The notes beneath the pieces were generated by a model that was not told the origin of the DNA, did no database searches, and was given only the letters and a program-made list of their open reading frames with translations. The position numbers and the translations under genes are program-made. A stretch of 44,530 nt of DNA from Actinomadura sp. DC4. Lineage in GTDB: Bacteria > Actinomycetota > Actinomycetes > Streptosporangiales > Streptosporangiaceae. Where the stretch lies: positions 1 through 44,530 of the forward strand of contig NZ_JAUEQY010000053.1 in the NCBI RefSeq assembly GCF_030406325.1, written 5' to 3'. Below, piece by piece: positions 24,812 to 32,465 of this stretch (its first letter is position 1; the number at the start of each line of letters is the position of its first letter).

Positions 24812-25585
24812 ATGGATCTCGTGCGGAAGACAGCTGTGGTGACCGGGGCAAGCAGTGGCATCGGCGCGGCGACCGCGCGCCGGCTGGCCGCCGAGGGGTT
24901 CGACGTCGTCCTGGCCGCGCGGCGCAAGGACCGCCTGGAAGAGCTCGCGGCCGAGATCGAGGCCGCCGATCCGGCGGGCCGGCGCGGCGGCGCGGCGGTC
25001 GTCGTTCTCGACGTGACCTCCCAGGAGTCCGTCGACGCCTTCGCCGAGGCGGTGCGGCAGTGCCACGTGCTGGTCAACAACGCGGGCGGAGCGTTCGGCC
25101 TGGACCCGGTCGTCTCCGCCGACGCCGATGACTGGCGGCGCATGTACGACACCAACGTGCTCGGCCTGATGCGCACCACCAAGGCGCTGCTGCCCAAGCT
25201 CATCGCCAGCGGCGCGGGGCACATCGTCAACATCACCTCGCTGGCCGGCCACGCCGTGTACGAGGGCGGCGCCGGCTACACGGCCGCCAAGCACGCCGCC
25301 GCGGCCGTCAACGACACCCTCCGCCTGGAGCTGTACGACCGGCCCGTACGCGTGACCGAGGTCGCGCCCGGCATGGTGGCCACCGAGGAGTTCGCGCTCG
25401 TACGGTTCAAGGGCGACGCGGACAAGGCGGCCAAGACCTACGAGGGCGTGGCCGAGCCGCTCGTCGCCGACGACGTCGCGGACTGCGTCGCCTGGGCGGT
25501 GACCCGGCCCGCGCACGTCAACATCGACCGCATCGACGTCAAGCCGCGCGCGCAGGCCGCCGCGCACAAGGTCCACCGCGTCTGA
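24812..25585 (+). CDS. Classical SDR-family oxidoreductase
   Basis: 257 residues from ATG 24812. Complete SDR motifs: T-G-A-S-S-G-I-G, N-N-A-G, catalytic Ser in N-I-T-S-L-A-G, Y-x-x-x-K as Y-T-A-A-K, and P-G-M-V-A-T-E. R-R at 35-36 suggests NADP(H) preference. Similar to YdfG-type 3-hydroxy acid/serine dehydrogenases. The ribosome site is weak (GAGAAG close to the ATG). Substrate not predictable. The downstream methyltransferase follows in the same direction after 32 bp. Confidence 0.92.
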   Translation: MDLVRKTAVVTGASSGIGAATARRLAAEGFDVVLAARRKDRLEELAAEIEAADPAGRRGGAAVVVLDVTSQESVDAFAEAVRQCHVLVNNAGGAFGLDPVVSADADDWRRMYDTNVLGLMRTTKALLPKLIASGAGHIVNITSLAGHAVYEGGAGYTAAKHAAAAVNDTLRLELYDRPVRVTEVAPGMVATEEFALVRFKGDADKAAKTYEGVAEPLVADDVADCVAWAVTRPAHVNIDRIDVKPRAQAAAHKVHRV

Positions 25586-25617
25586 GCCAGGGCCGCGGGC
25601 GTAGCACACTTGTGCGC

Positions 25618-26460
25618 ATGCCCCGCCCCGAAGGGACCCTCACACGTGGGACGACGGCGCCCAACCGGCTGCGCCGCGTCGACCGCTGGATCACCGGCGT
25701 CTACGGCCCGCTGCTGCGGCGGCACGACCGGCCGCTGGTCGTCGACCTGGGCTACGGCGCCTCGCCGGTCACCACCGCGGAGCTCTTCACGCGGCTGCGT
25801 ACGGTCCATCCCCGGGTGGACGTCGTCGGGATCGAGATCGACCCGGCCCGCGTCGCCGCGGCGCGGCCGCACCGGCGCGAGGGACTCGACTTCCGGCTCG
25901 GCGGCTTCGAGCTGCCGGTCGGGCGGCCTCCGGCGCTGATCCGGGCGTTCAACGTGCTGCGCCAGTACGAGGAGGCGGAGGCGTGGGCGGCCTGGGACCG
26001 CCTGTGCGCGCGGCTGGCCCCGGACGGCGTCCTCGTGGAGGGCACCTGCGGCGAGATCGGGCGGCGGGCCGTCTGGGTGGCGCTGCAACGGCAGGGCGCG
26101 GTGCGGCGGCCCGGCCGCGCCGTGGCCGTACCCCGGACCATCACCTTCGCGGCGCACGTGGCGTCGCTGCCGCGCCCCTCCACGCTGGCCGAGCGCCTGC
26201 CCAAGACCCTCATCCACCGCAACGTGCCGGGCGAGCGCGTCCACGACCTGCTCTCCTCGTTCGACCGCGCGTGGGCGACCGCCGCGCCGCGGTCGGTGTT
26301 CGGCCCCCGTCAGCGCTGGATCGGCGCGGTCGAGCTGCTCGCCCGCGACCATCCGGTCCACACCAGGGCGCCGCTCGGCGGGCGCGCCCGCTGGCGGCTC
26401 GGCGAGGTCACGCTCCCCTGGTCCGCCGTCGGCCCTGACCACGGCGCCGCCCGAGCCTGA
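25618..26460 (+). CDS. Class I SAM-dependent methyltransferase-like protein
   Basis: 280 residues from ATG 25618; the GTG at 25612 is also possible. The SAM motif I region is V-V-D-L-G-Y-G-A-S-P-V-T-T-A, followed by V-V-G-I-E-I-D-P-A-R-V-A-A-A for motif II, and D-G-V-L-V-E-G-T-C-G-E-I-G-R-R downstream. The family is conserved near mshA in actinobacteria. No target is known. No ribosome site is visible; TAGCAC 8-13 nt upstream could be a -10 for a leaderless message. Confidence 0.8.
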   Translation: MPRPEGTLTRGTTAPNRLRRVDRWITGVYGPLLRRHDRPLVVDLGYGASPVTTAELFTRLRTVHPRVDVVGIEIDPARVAAARPHRREGLDFRLGGFELPVGRPPALIRAFNVLRQYEEAEAWAAWDRLCARLAPDGVLVEGTCGEIGRRAVWVALQRQGAVRRPGRAVAVPRTITFAAHVASLPRPSTLAERLPKTLIHRNVPGERVHDLLSSFDRAWATAAPRSVFGPRQRWIGAVELLARDHPVHTRAPLGGRARWRLGEVTLPWSAVGPDHGAARA

Positions 26461-26681
26461 CCCGGCGTCAGAGCCCGCGCCGTGCCGTACGCCCGGTGGC
26501 CCCTGTACGCAGTCGGGCAACGTTGACCATTCCGTCAGGGCCGGCAGCGACCAGGGCTTGACCAGGCGTGACGCCGCCGCCATTCGGATGCCGGAAGTCA
26601 GGACTTTCGGCCATGGAAGCCGTCCCCGAAGCCGGTCAACGGTGGAACTACCGACTCGGCACTTCTGAGGAGATGGTTCTC

Positions 26682-27386
26682 ATGCGTGAAGGCCACGAGA
26701 TGCGGTGGGGTGGCCTGGCCGGCATCGGCGCCGTTGTCCTGGCGATCGTCGCGCGCATCGTCATGGGCGGCGCACCCCGGAGCACCGACACGATGGGTGT
26801 GATCGCCTCGTACCTGAACGACAACCGGGGCAGGATCCTGCTGGCGGTCATCCTCTACTCCATCGCGATCGCGCTGTTCCTGTGGTTCGGCGCGACGCTG
26901 GCCACCGCCTTCCGTCGCGCGGACGACACCAGTGACGCGCCCTCGGTCGTGCTCGCGGGCTTCACCCTCGTCTCCGCGCTCGCCTTCATCGCCATTTCGA
27001 TGTTCGGCGCCGCGACGTACGCGCTGACCGTGCATGCCGGCCTGCTGATCCTGGCCGCCGTGCCGTACAGCACCTCGACGGTCATGGCCACCATCGCCGG
27101 AATCGCGATGGCACTGCCGCTGGCGGCGGTCGCGCTGGCCATCATGCGCACCCACGTCTTCCCGATGTGGATGGCCTACTTCGCCGGCATCGTCGCGCTG
27201 GTCTCGCTCGTGTCCGCCTTCACGGTGTGGGCGACCAAGGGGGCGTGGGCGCCGGGCGGCTGGATCCCGACCTACATCCCGATGGTGCTGCTGGGGCTGT
27301 GGATCCTGGCGGCGAGCGGACTGCTCGTCCGTGAGCACCTGCCGATGATGCGCCGTTCCCGTACCCCGCACGTCATGGGGGCCTAA
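26682..27386 (+). CDS. Polytopic membrane protein (DUF4386-like)
   Basis: 234 residues, GAGGAG 9 nt before ATG 26682, which is why longer readings are rejected. About six hydrophobic helices: G-I-G-A-V-V-L-A-I-V-A-R-I-V-M, then I-L-L-A-V-I-L-Y-S-I-A-I-A-L-F, and further ones near 90, 120, 150, 175 and 205. No transporter or enzyme motif is seen. The architecture resembles DUF4386 or DUF998 membrane proteins. The 221-bp region upstream (26461-26681) shows no gene. Confidence 0.75.
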   Translation: MREGHEMRWGGLAGIGAVVLAIVARIVMGGAPRSTDTMGVIASYLNDNRGRILLAVILYSIAIALFLWFGATLATAFRRADDTSDAPSVVLAGFTLVSALAFIAISMFGAATYALTVHAGLLILAAVPYSTSTVMATIAGIAMALPLAAVALAIMRTHVFPMWMAYFAGIVALVSLVSAFTVWATKGAWAPGGWIPTYIPMVLLGLWILAASGLLVREHLPMMRRSRTPHVMGA

Positions 27387-27432
27387 GCCGGGGGCGGGGG
27401 CGCCGATGCCATGGGGCGTCCCCGCCAGAGGG

Positions 27433-27460
27433 CCCGGCGCGGAGCCGTCCGCGCCGGGTT
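27433..27460. terminator. Bidirectional stem-loop between convergent genes
   Basis: Perfect 10-bp stem CCCGGCGCGG / CCGCGCCGGG with a 6-nt loop and TT after it, 46 nt past the membrane-protein stop and just before the macrodomain stop. Confidence 0.7.
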
Positions 27461-27461
27461 C

Positions 27462-27971
27462 TCAGCCGTCCAGCGCCCGCTCGAACGCCTCGACGACGTC
27501 CGGGGTGAACAGGACGAACCGCGCCTCCTCCACGGGAACCTCCGTCTCCCGTACGGTGCGGACCGCGATGCGCGCGGCGTCGTCGAGCGGCCAGCCGTAG
27601 ACGCCCGCCGAGACGGCGGGGAAGGCGACGGTCGCCGCGCCGAGTTCGGCCGCGACCCGGAGCGACTCCCGGTAACAGGAGGCGAGCAGTTCCGAGCGGT
27701 CCTCGGACTTGGCGTAGACCGGGCCGACCGTGTGGATCACCCAGCGCGCCGGCAGCCGGCCCGCCGTCGTGGCCACGGCCTGACCGGTCGGCAGGCCCTT
27801 GCCGTACCGCGAGGCGCGCAGCCCGCGGCACTCCTGGAGGATCTCCGGCCCGCCCCGGCGGTGGATCGCCCCGTCCACACCGCCCCCGCCGAGAAGCGAG
27901 GAGTTGGCCGCGTTGACGATCGCGTCGGCCTCTTCGCGGGTGATGTCCCCCTGTACGAGCGTGATGCGCAT
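27462..27971 (-). CDS. Macrodomain protein (O-acetyl-ADP-ribose deacetylase / ADP-ribosyl hydrolase, YmdB-like)
   Basis: 169 residues, a single macrodomain. M-R-I-T-L-V-Q-G-D-I-T binds adenine through the Asp. V-N-A-A-N-S-S-L-L-G-G-G-G-V-D-G-A-I-H-R-R-G-G is the MacroD/YmdB catalytic loop. T-V-A-F-P-A-V-S-A-G-V-Y-G-W-P is the phosphate-binding loop. It likely removes ADP-ribose from acidic residues or deacetylates O-acetyl-ADP-ribose. GGAAGG lies 4 nt before ATG 27971. A GNAT acetyltransferase gene lies 46 bp upstream on the same strand and may be co-transcribed. Confidence 0.93.
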   Translation of the reverse strand: MRITLVQGDITREEADAIVNAANSSLLGGGGVDGAIHRRGGPEILQECRGLRASRYGKGLPTGQAVATTAGRLPARWVIHTVGPVYAKSEDRSELLASCYRESLRVAAELGAATVAFPAVSAGVYGWPLDDAARIAVRTVRETEVPVEEARFVLFTPDVVEAFERALDG

Positions 27972-28017
27972 GTGACCTTCCCCGAGCGAGCGGATATCAC
28001 CTCCGCATCCGATCACA

Positions 28018-28560
28018 TCAGGAGGCCGCCGCAAGGATCGGCTTACGCATCCGGACCAGTGGAACGGGTGTGCCGCCGGTGGGATCCTCGACATGCTCGA
28101 TCGGCACGAATCCGACAGCCTCATAGAGCGCCCGGCCCGACAGGGTGGCCATGAGCTCGAGCGAGGCGAACCCTTCGGCCGCGGCGGCGGCTTCGCACCG
28201 GGCGAGGATCAGCCGGCCGACGCCCCGGCGGGCGAAGCTCGGGTGGGTGTACATCGCCCGCACCTTGGCCGGGTCCTTACGGGGATCCAGAAGCGCCGGG
28301 TCTCGACCGCTGGAGTGATCGCCCCCGTACAGCGTCGCCCGGCGGCTCCAGCCTCCGCATCCGGCCACCTGCCCGTCCAGTTCGACGACGAAGTAGGTCC
28401 CGTCGTCGATGAGCTGGCCGTCGATGCCCATGATCGACCGGCTCGACTCGATCTGGGCGGCGTCGAGAAACCCCTTCTGCAACTCCTCGATGGCGGCGGC
28501 GATCAAGGGCAGGAGCGTGGGTACGTCCTCGCGGCGAGCGAGACGACTCGTCAGTGCCAT
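28018..28560 (-). CDS. GNAT-family N-acetyltransferase
   Basis: 180 residues from ATG 28560, preceded by AGGAGGGG. GNAT core: motif D/A strands with F-V-V-E-L-D-G-Q-V-A-G-C-G-G-W, Y-T-H-P-S-F-A-R-R-G-V-G-R-L-I-L (the acetyl-CoA pyrophosphate loop), and A-L-Y-E-A-V-G-F at the C-terminal motif. Substrate unknown. Probably in one transcript with the macrodomain gene. Confidence 0.92.
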   Translation of the reverse strand: MALTSRLARREDVPTLLPLIAAAIEELQKGFLDAAQIESSRSIMGIDGQLIDDGTYFVVELDGQVAGCGGWSRRATLYGGDHSSGRDPALLDPRKDPAKVRAMYTHPSFARRGVGRLILARCEAAAAAEGFASLELMATLSGRALYEAVGFVPIEHVEDPTGGTPVPLVRMRKPILAAAS

Positions 28561-28611
28561 GACCCCTCCTGCGTGCGGCCTCATCCGGCTGTCATTCAAA
28601 CATCACCGCCT

Positions 28612-29805
28612 TCACGGCCGGTGCTTCCCACCGCTGCTGCGCCGTCTCGGTACCGCGCGCGGCACATGTCGATCGCTCGCGGAGGTACGCCGCCCGACCC
28701 CGATCGACATGTCCTGAGCATTGCCCTGGACGGATGCCGCTCCCCCTGAGCCAGGGGCGGAACCGGACGCAGACCCGCCGCCATGGCCGATCCGGCAGTA
28801 GCCCGAGTACAGAAAGCCTCGCTCGAACGGCTCTCCGAGGTCCAGCTCGATGTTCACATGGCTCGGGAGGTCGTTGAACGCCATGTTCGGGAGGATGAAC
28901 TCTCTGCCGGTGTATCTCTGCCGGACCGTCTGCTCGGCGGCGGGCTTGCAGACGAACGGGTTCGCGTAGGTGTTGTACCCGAGCCCGACTCCGGTGTTGA
29001 GGAATCCGACGTCCTGACACTGGTACAACACTCCGCGCAGCGCGGCCGCGTTCCTGGGTCCCGGGTAGTTCGAGGCGAAGTTCTGGAAGCACGACTTCGA
29101 CTCGCCGGTGGTGTACGGGGAAGGGCCGGCGGCCGCGATCGCGCCGAGAAAGGACCTGTTACAGCCGATCTTCGGCGACAGGTCCTGCCCTCTGAGCAGC
29201 GCGGCCCGCCTGCAGCCGGTCACCGTCTGGAACGCGCCGACGACGTCTTCGTTCGGGCGGAGCCGGGAGTACGCGAGGACGAGGTCGATCTGGGCCGCGA
29301 GCGGATACGCCCCGGTGTCGCCGAACTCCTGGTCGAGGATGCGGAACCACGTCTCGAAGCTCGGCACCTGGACCTGGGTACCCGGAGGCAGGGTGTAGAC
29401 CGCGAGGTCCGTCGGGTCGTCGTAGTTTTCAAGGCCCGGAAACCCGACATAGGACAGGATCCCGATGCCGACCTTCGGTGGATCGTCACCGTAGATCCTG
29501 CGCAAGACCAGGTAGCGCTCGAGATTGGTGTTGGAGACCGCCCAGGCGTACCAGAAGCCGCTGGGATAGATCGTCGTGCTGCCGCGAGGGTGTGTCGTGG
29601 CGAAGAGAAAGGGCGAGACGCATCGAACCTGCCGGTTGTTCCATGCGGTCAGGTACTCACCTGGTGTGGAGATGCAGCCCACTTTGACCTGGGCCGCCGC
29701 TCTCGTCGAGTCTGAGGGCGCCGTCCAGGTCACGGTGAGCGCAAGGACACCGGCCGCGACGGCGCGAGACGATATCCGGGCGGCCGTCGGATGCTTGAGG
29801 TTCAT
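28612..29805 (-). CDS. Secreted Cys-rich protein of unknown function
   Basis: 397 residues; GGAG 5 nt before ATG 29805. A Sec signal peptide (positive R-I-S-S-R, hydrophobic core A-V-A-A-G-V-L-A-L-T-V, likely cleavage around residue 38, A-A-A|Q) leads to a mature protein with eight cysteines, each in a short x-C-x context, suggesting four disulfides. The core ends at about residue 340 (S-G-Y-C-R-I-G-H). After that comes a Gly/Ser-rich then Arg-rich tail whose coding DNA contains a 12-bp inverted repeat, so the natural end may once have been earlier. I do not recognise the family. Confidence 0.72.
   Translation of the reverse strand: MNLKHPTAARISSRAVAAGVLALTVTWTAPSDSTRAAAQVKVGCISTPGEYLTAWNNRQVRCVSPFLFATTHPRGSTTIYPSGFWYAWAVSNTNLERYLVLRRIYGDDPPKVGIGILSYVGFPGLENYDDPTDLAVYTLPPGTQVQVPSFETWFRILDQEFGDTGAYPLAAQIDLVLAYSRLRPNEDVVGAFQTVTGCRRAALLRGQDLSPKIGCNRSFLGAIAAAGPSPYTTGESKSCFQNFASNYPGPRNAAALRGVLYQCQDVGFLNTGVGLGYNTYANPFVCKPAAEQTVRQRYTGREFILPNMAFNDLPSHVNIELDLGEPFERGFLYSGYCRIGHGGGSASGSAPGSGGAASVQGNAQDMSIGVGRRTSASDRHVPRAVPRRRSSGGKHRP
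28664..28712. repeat. 12-bp perfect inverted repeat
   Basis: ACATGTCGATCG (28664-28675) and CGATCGACATGT (28701-28712), with 25 nt between. It lies inside the low-complexity C-terminal tail of the secreted protein. It could be a transcript hairpin near the 3' end or the trace of a small mobile repeat. Confidence 0.55.
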
Positions 29806-30119
29806 GAACGCTCCTTAGGCCGATCGGCCGATCGGCCGATTCCGGCCGGATCAAAACGGGTCGGGCTACCTCCACCAATGTCGAGGACAGGAGTGATGCC
29901 GAGCCGGTGACGTGACCGTTGATTGCTTGACACGGAACGAACCGAGGCGAAGACCGCACCCGGGCAAAGGTCTGCGGCTCGCTCCTGGGAGGGAACCGCG
30001 GCTCCGGTGAGCCTGTACCACTGCGTCGAACGGTGGGGCTCGGGAGCCCTATGATCTCACCGCGCAGATCTTGATCATCTGTCCGGCGGCACGGACAACA
30101 AGCGAGAAAAAGGTGCGGT
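29806..30119. other. Divergent intergenic region
   Basis: 314 bp between the secreted-protein gene and the small protein at 30120. It contains the GGCCGATC repeats. A TTGACA at about 29934 has no matching -10, and GC-rich imperfect hairpins lie around 29980-30045. No gene is seen. Confidence 0.4.
29818..29841. repeat. Three tandem GGCCGATC units upstream of the secreted protein
   Basis: GGCCGATC, GGCCGATC, GGCCGATT in a row, ending 13 nt upstream of the start codon at 29805. The units are partly palindromic (ATCGGCCGAT), so the block can form hairpins in the leader or serve as an operator. Confidence 0.6.
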
Positions 30120-30461
30120 ATGAGCTTCATAACCAAGGCATTCGAGATCAGCGAGAAGGGCCTTGATGCCGGCGTGGAGGCCGTCGAGGAGTGGAACGAG
30201 CATCGGCACGCGCAGAGGCTGCTGCTCAAGCTGGGCGTGGCCGTCTACGCCGAGCAGCGTCTGGGCCACGACCACGACACGGTGGAGCGCATCCTGAAGG
30301 CCCTCGATGGCCATGTCGCCGAACACGGCGAGGTCGAGCTGGATCATCTGCGGGTGGCCAAGGATGTGCTCGGCGAGGAGTTCGTCGCCGAGCACGCCGG
30401 CGACGAACCGGCCGGCGGCGAACTCGCTGCCGATGCCGCCGTGACCACCCCCACCGCCTGA
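30120..30461 (+). CDS. Small hypothetical protein
   Basis: 113 residues, ribosome site AAAAGGTG 4 nt before the ATG. It is highly charged and probably all-helical: F-E-I-S-E-K-G-L-D-A-G-V-E-A-V-E-E-W-N-E-H-R-H at the N-terminus, then L-L-L-K-L-G-V-A-V-Y-A-E-Q-R-L-G-H-D-H-D, ending in an Ala/Thr tail. No membrane segment or signal. I do not recognise a family. An imperfect hairpin at about 30492-30527 may be its terminator. Confidence 0.65.
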   Translation: MSFITKAFEISEKGLDAGVEAVEEWNEHRHAQRLLLKLGVAVYAEQRLGHDHDTVERILKALDGHVAEHGEVELDHLRVAKDVLGEEFVAEHAGDEPAGGELAADAAVTTPTA

Positions 30462-30607
30462 GCGCACACCCTCGTCCCGCGCCAGGTAGGCGAGTGTCGC
30501 CGACGGCAGGACGCCGTTGTCACTCAGGACCCGGTGGCGCCGCTGCCGGCGCGGGCGGCCGGGGAGGGGTACGCGCGTTCGTGCCTTGAACGCGGCGCAT
30601 GGGCGGT

Positions 30608-31180
30608 TCACGGTGTGGCGCGGAGGCCGTCCATCAGGATGTTCAGCAGGCGGTTCGCCCTGGCGTCGTGTTCGGGCGGGCGGGCCACGGTGAAGATGCC
30701 GATGAGGCCGGCGGCGAGGTCCTCGGCGGTGACGTCGGGGCGGAGTTCGCCCGTCGCACGGCCGGCGTTGAGGATTTCGTCGATGGCCGTGAGCAGCTCG
30801 GCCTGGGTCCGAGCATGGGCGATCTCACCCGATTCGATCATCGCGAGCAGCGTGTCGAGCATGCCGTTCTTGGTCGCGATCCAGTCCCCGAACAGCTCCA
30901 TCCAGCGTCGTAGCGCCGCGGGCGGGGGAAGCCGGGCGAGGAGCTCGCGGGAGCCGTCGGTGAGCCGCGCGACCTGATCGCGGTAGACCGCGTCGACGAG
31001 GGACTCGCGGGTGGGGAAGTGCCGGTAGAGCGTGGCGATGCCGACCCCTGCCTCGCGGGCGATCGCGCGCATCGACGGTTCGGTGTCGGCGGACACGAAC
31101 ACGCGGGTCGCGGCATCGAGGAGCTGGGCGCGGTTGCGAGCCGCGTCCGCTCGCGGTACGCGAGTCTCCGGCTCTGTCAA
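30608..31180 (-). CDS. TetR-family transcriptional regulator
   Basis: 190 residues from TTG 31180, the only early start. HTH: N-R-A-Q-L-L-D-A-A-T-R-V-F, then M-R-A-I-A-R-E-A-G-V-G-I-A-T-L-Y-R-H-F-P-T-R-E-S-L-V. The C-terminal domain (A-E-L-L-T-A-I-D-E-I-L, then G-E-L-R-P-D-V-T-A-E-D-L) matches the subgroup that controls oxidoreductases and short drug-response genes. It is divergent from a quinone-oxidoreductase-like gene, with a clean inverted repeat between (31219-31238). Confidence 0.93.
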   Translation of the reverse strand: MTEPETRVPRADAARNRAQLLDAATRVFVSADTEPSMRAIAREAGVGIATLYRHFPTRESLVDAVYRDQVARLTDGSRELLARLPPPAALRRWMELFGDWIATKNGMLDTLLAMIESGEIAHARTQAELLTAIDEILNAGRATGELRPDVTAEDLAAGLIGIFTVARPPEHDARANRLLNILMDGLRATP

Positions 31181-31218
31181 AACGGATCACGCTCCGGTTG
31201 GGGTACGGTGCTCCCTAT

Positions 31219-31238
31219 AAACGGAGCATAGTCCGTTT
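31219..31238. promoter_or_regulatory. TetR operator candidate
   Basis: AAACGGA-GCATAG-TCCGTTT, a perfect 7-bp inverted repeat in the TetR/oxidoreductase intergenic region. A looser copy (AAACGGATCACGCTCCGGTT) lies just beside it, at about 31182-31201, over the TetR start. Typical of TetR autoregulation with control of the divergent gene. Confidence 0.7.
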
Positions 31239-31272
31239 CTCGTTGCCTTCATCCGCCGCCCAAGGAGAGCAC

Positions 31273-32238
31273 GTGAGCATGGGACAACCGAGCGCCGACA
31301 CGTCGGCGACCACGAGCCGGGCGGTCCGGCTCGCGTCATTCGGCGGCCCCGAGGTCCTGGACCTCCGCGAGGTACCCGCACCGCAGGCCGGCCCGGGGCA
31401 GATCCGCGTGCGGGTCACCGCGGCCGGGCTGAACCCGATGGACTGGTTCATGACCTCCGACGCGGAGACCGCCGCCCGATTCGGTTTGAGCCTGCCGTCC
31501 GGGTTCGGAACCGACTATGCCGGGGTCGTGGACCAGGTCGGTGACGGCGTGACCGAGTTCGCGGCCGGCGACCGGGTGTTCGGCGGCGCCCTCTCCCGTG
31601 CGGTCGCCGACCACGTGGTGATAGACGTGGCAGGGACCATCGCGGCGGGCGGCGACGCGCACCACACCCCCGACGGCGTCGACGACCGCATCGCCGCGGT
31701 CCTCGCCATAGGCGGGTGCACGGCCGCCGCCGCGCTCGCCGTTGTCGAACCCCGCCTGGGCGACACGCTGCTCATCGGCGGCGCGGGAGGCGGGGTCGGC
31801 GTGTTCGCCGTGCAACTCGCCCGCATCGAGGGCGCGCGAGTGATCGGGACGGGATCGGCGACGTCGGCCGACGCCCTGCGTGCCCTCGGAGCCGAGCCGG
31901 TCGCCTACGGCGACGGCCTGGCCGGCCGGCTCCGTGCCCTGGCTCCCGCCGGCGTCACCGCCGCCATCGACCTGTACGGGACGGAGACGGCGCAGGCGGC
32001 ACGAGAACTCGGCGTTCCGGACGAGCGCATCACCACCATCGCCGCACAGGTCGACGGAATCACCCCGGCGAACGGCGCCAACGCCGCCCCCGGCGCCATC
32101 GAGGAGATCGCCCGCCTGGTCGCGGCGGGCCGGCTCCATGTGCCCATCGCGGCGAGCTTCCCGGTCGAGCAGATCCGCGCCGCGGTCGAGCTTCAAGCCG
32201 GCCGGCACGTGCACGGCAAGGTCGTCATCGACCTCTAG
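31273..32238 (+). CDS. Zinc-independent alcohol dehydrogenase / quinone oxidoreductase (MDR family)
   Basis: 321 residues from GTG 31273 (AAGGAG 5 nt upstream); ATG 31279 is also possible. GroES-like N-terminal domain with V-R-V-T-A-A-G-L-N-P-M-D-W-F, then a Rossmann domain with G-G-A-G-G-G-V-G-V-F-A-V-Q-L-A (NADPH binding). The zinc-binding Cys/His residues of classical ADH are missing, so it belongs to the quinone-reductase-like MDR branch. Reduces quinones or enones with NADPH. Regulation by the divergent TetR is likely. Confidence 0.9.
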   Translation: MSMGQPSADTSATTSRAVRLASFGGPEVLDLREVPAPQAGPGQIRVRVTAAGLNPMDWFMTSDAETAARFGLSLPSGFGTDYAGVVDQVGDGVTEFAAGDRVFGGALSRAVADHVVIDVAGTIAAGGDAHHTPDGVDDRIAAVLAIGGCTAAAALAVVEPRLGDTLLIGGAGGGVGVFAVQLARIEGARVIGTGSATSADALRALGAEPVAYGDGLAGRLRALAPAGVTAAIDLYGTETAQAARELGVPDERITTIAAQVDGITPANGANAAPGAIEEIARLVAAGRLHVPIAASFPVEQIRAAVELQAGRHVHGKVVIDL

Positions 32239-32429
32239 CTCTCGCCCGCTGAGTCGGCCTTGGGGGTTCTCGCGCGCACGGGGTGTCAAGCGGCCGGTGC
32301 TCGGTGGCGGCGCCGGTGTCGCGGCCGGTGGGCCGCGGTGGCCGGTCCCGGCAGGCCGCGCGCACGGCCGATCCTCGTTCCGCCGAGCGCGCATTCCCGG
32401 ATACGCCCGCCGCGGCCGCCCGGTCGATA

Positions 32430-32442
32430 CTGATCACATCAG
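32430..32442. promoter_or_regulatory. Short palindrome upstream of the M20 peptidase
   Basis: CTGAT-CAC-ATCAG, perfect 5-bp arms, 24 bp before the start codon at 32466. A possible operator. The remaining 32239-32429 is GC-rich and shows no gene. Confidence 0.3.
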
Positions 32443-32465
32443 CGTCTCCTCGTGGGGGTAGGGAC

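Noticed and set aside
29818-29841. CRISPR-like repeat
   Set aside because: The 8-bp units are contiguous with no spacers, and there are no cas genes in the window.
30462-30607. Extension of a minus-strand frame (30075-30611) as a gene
   Set aside because: It is largely antisense to the small protein at 30120, Arg/Gly-rich and without a start signal.
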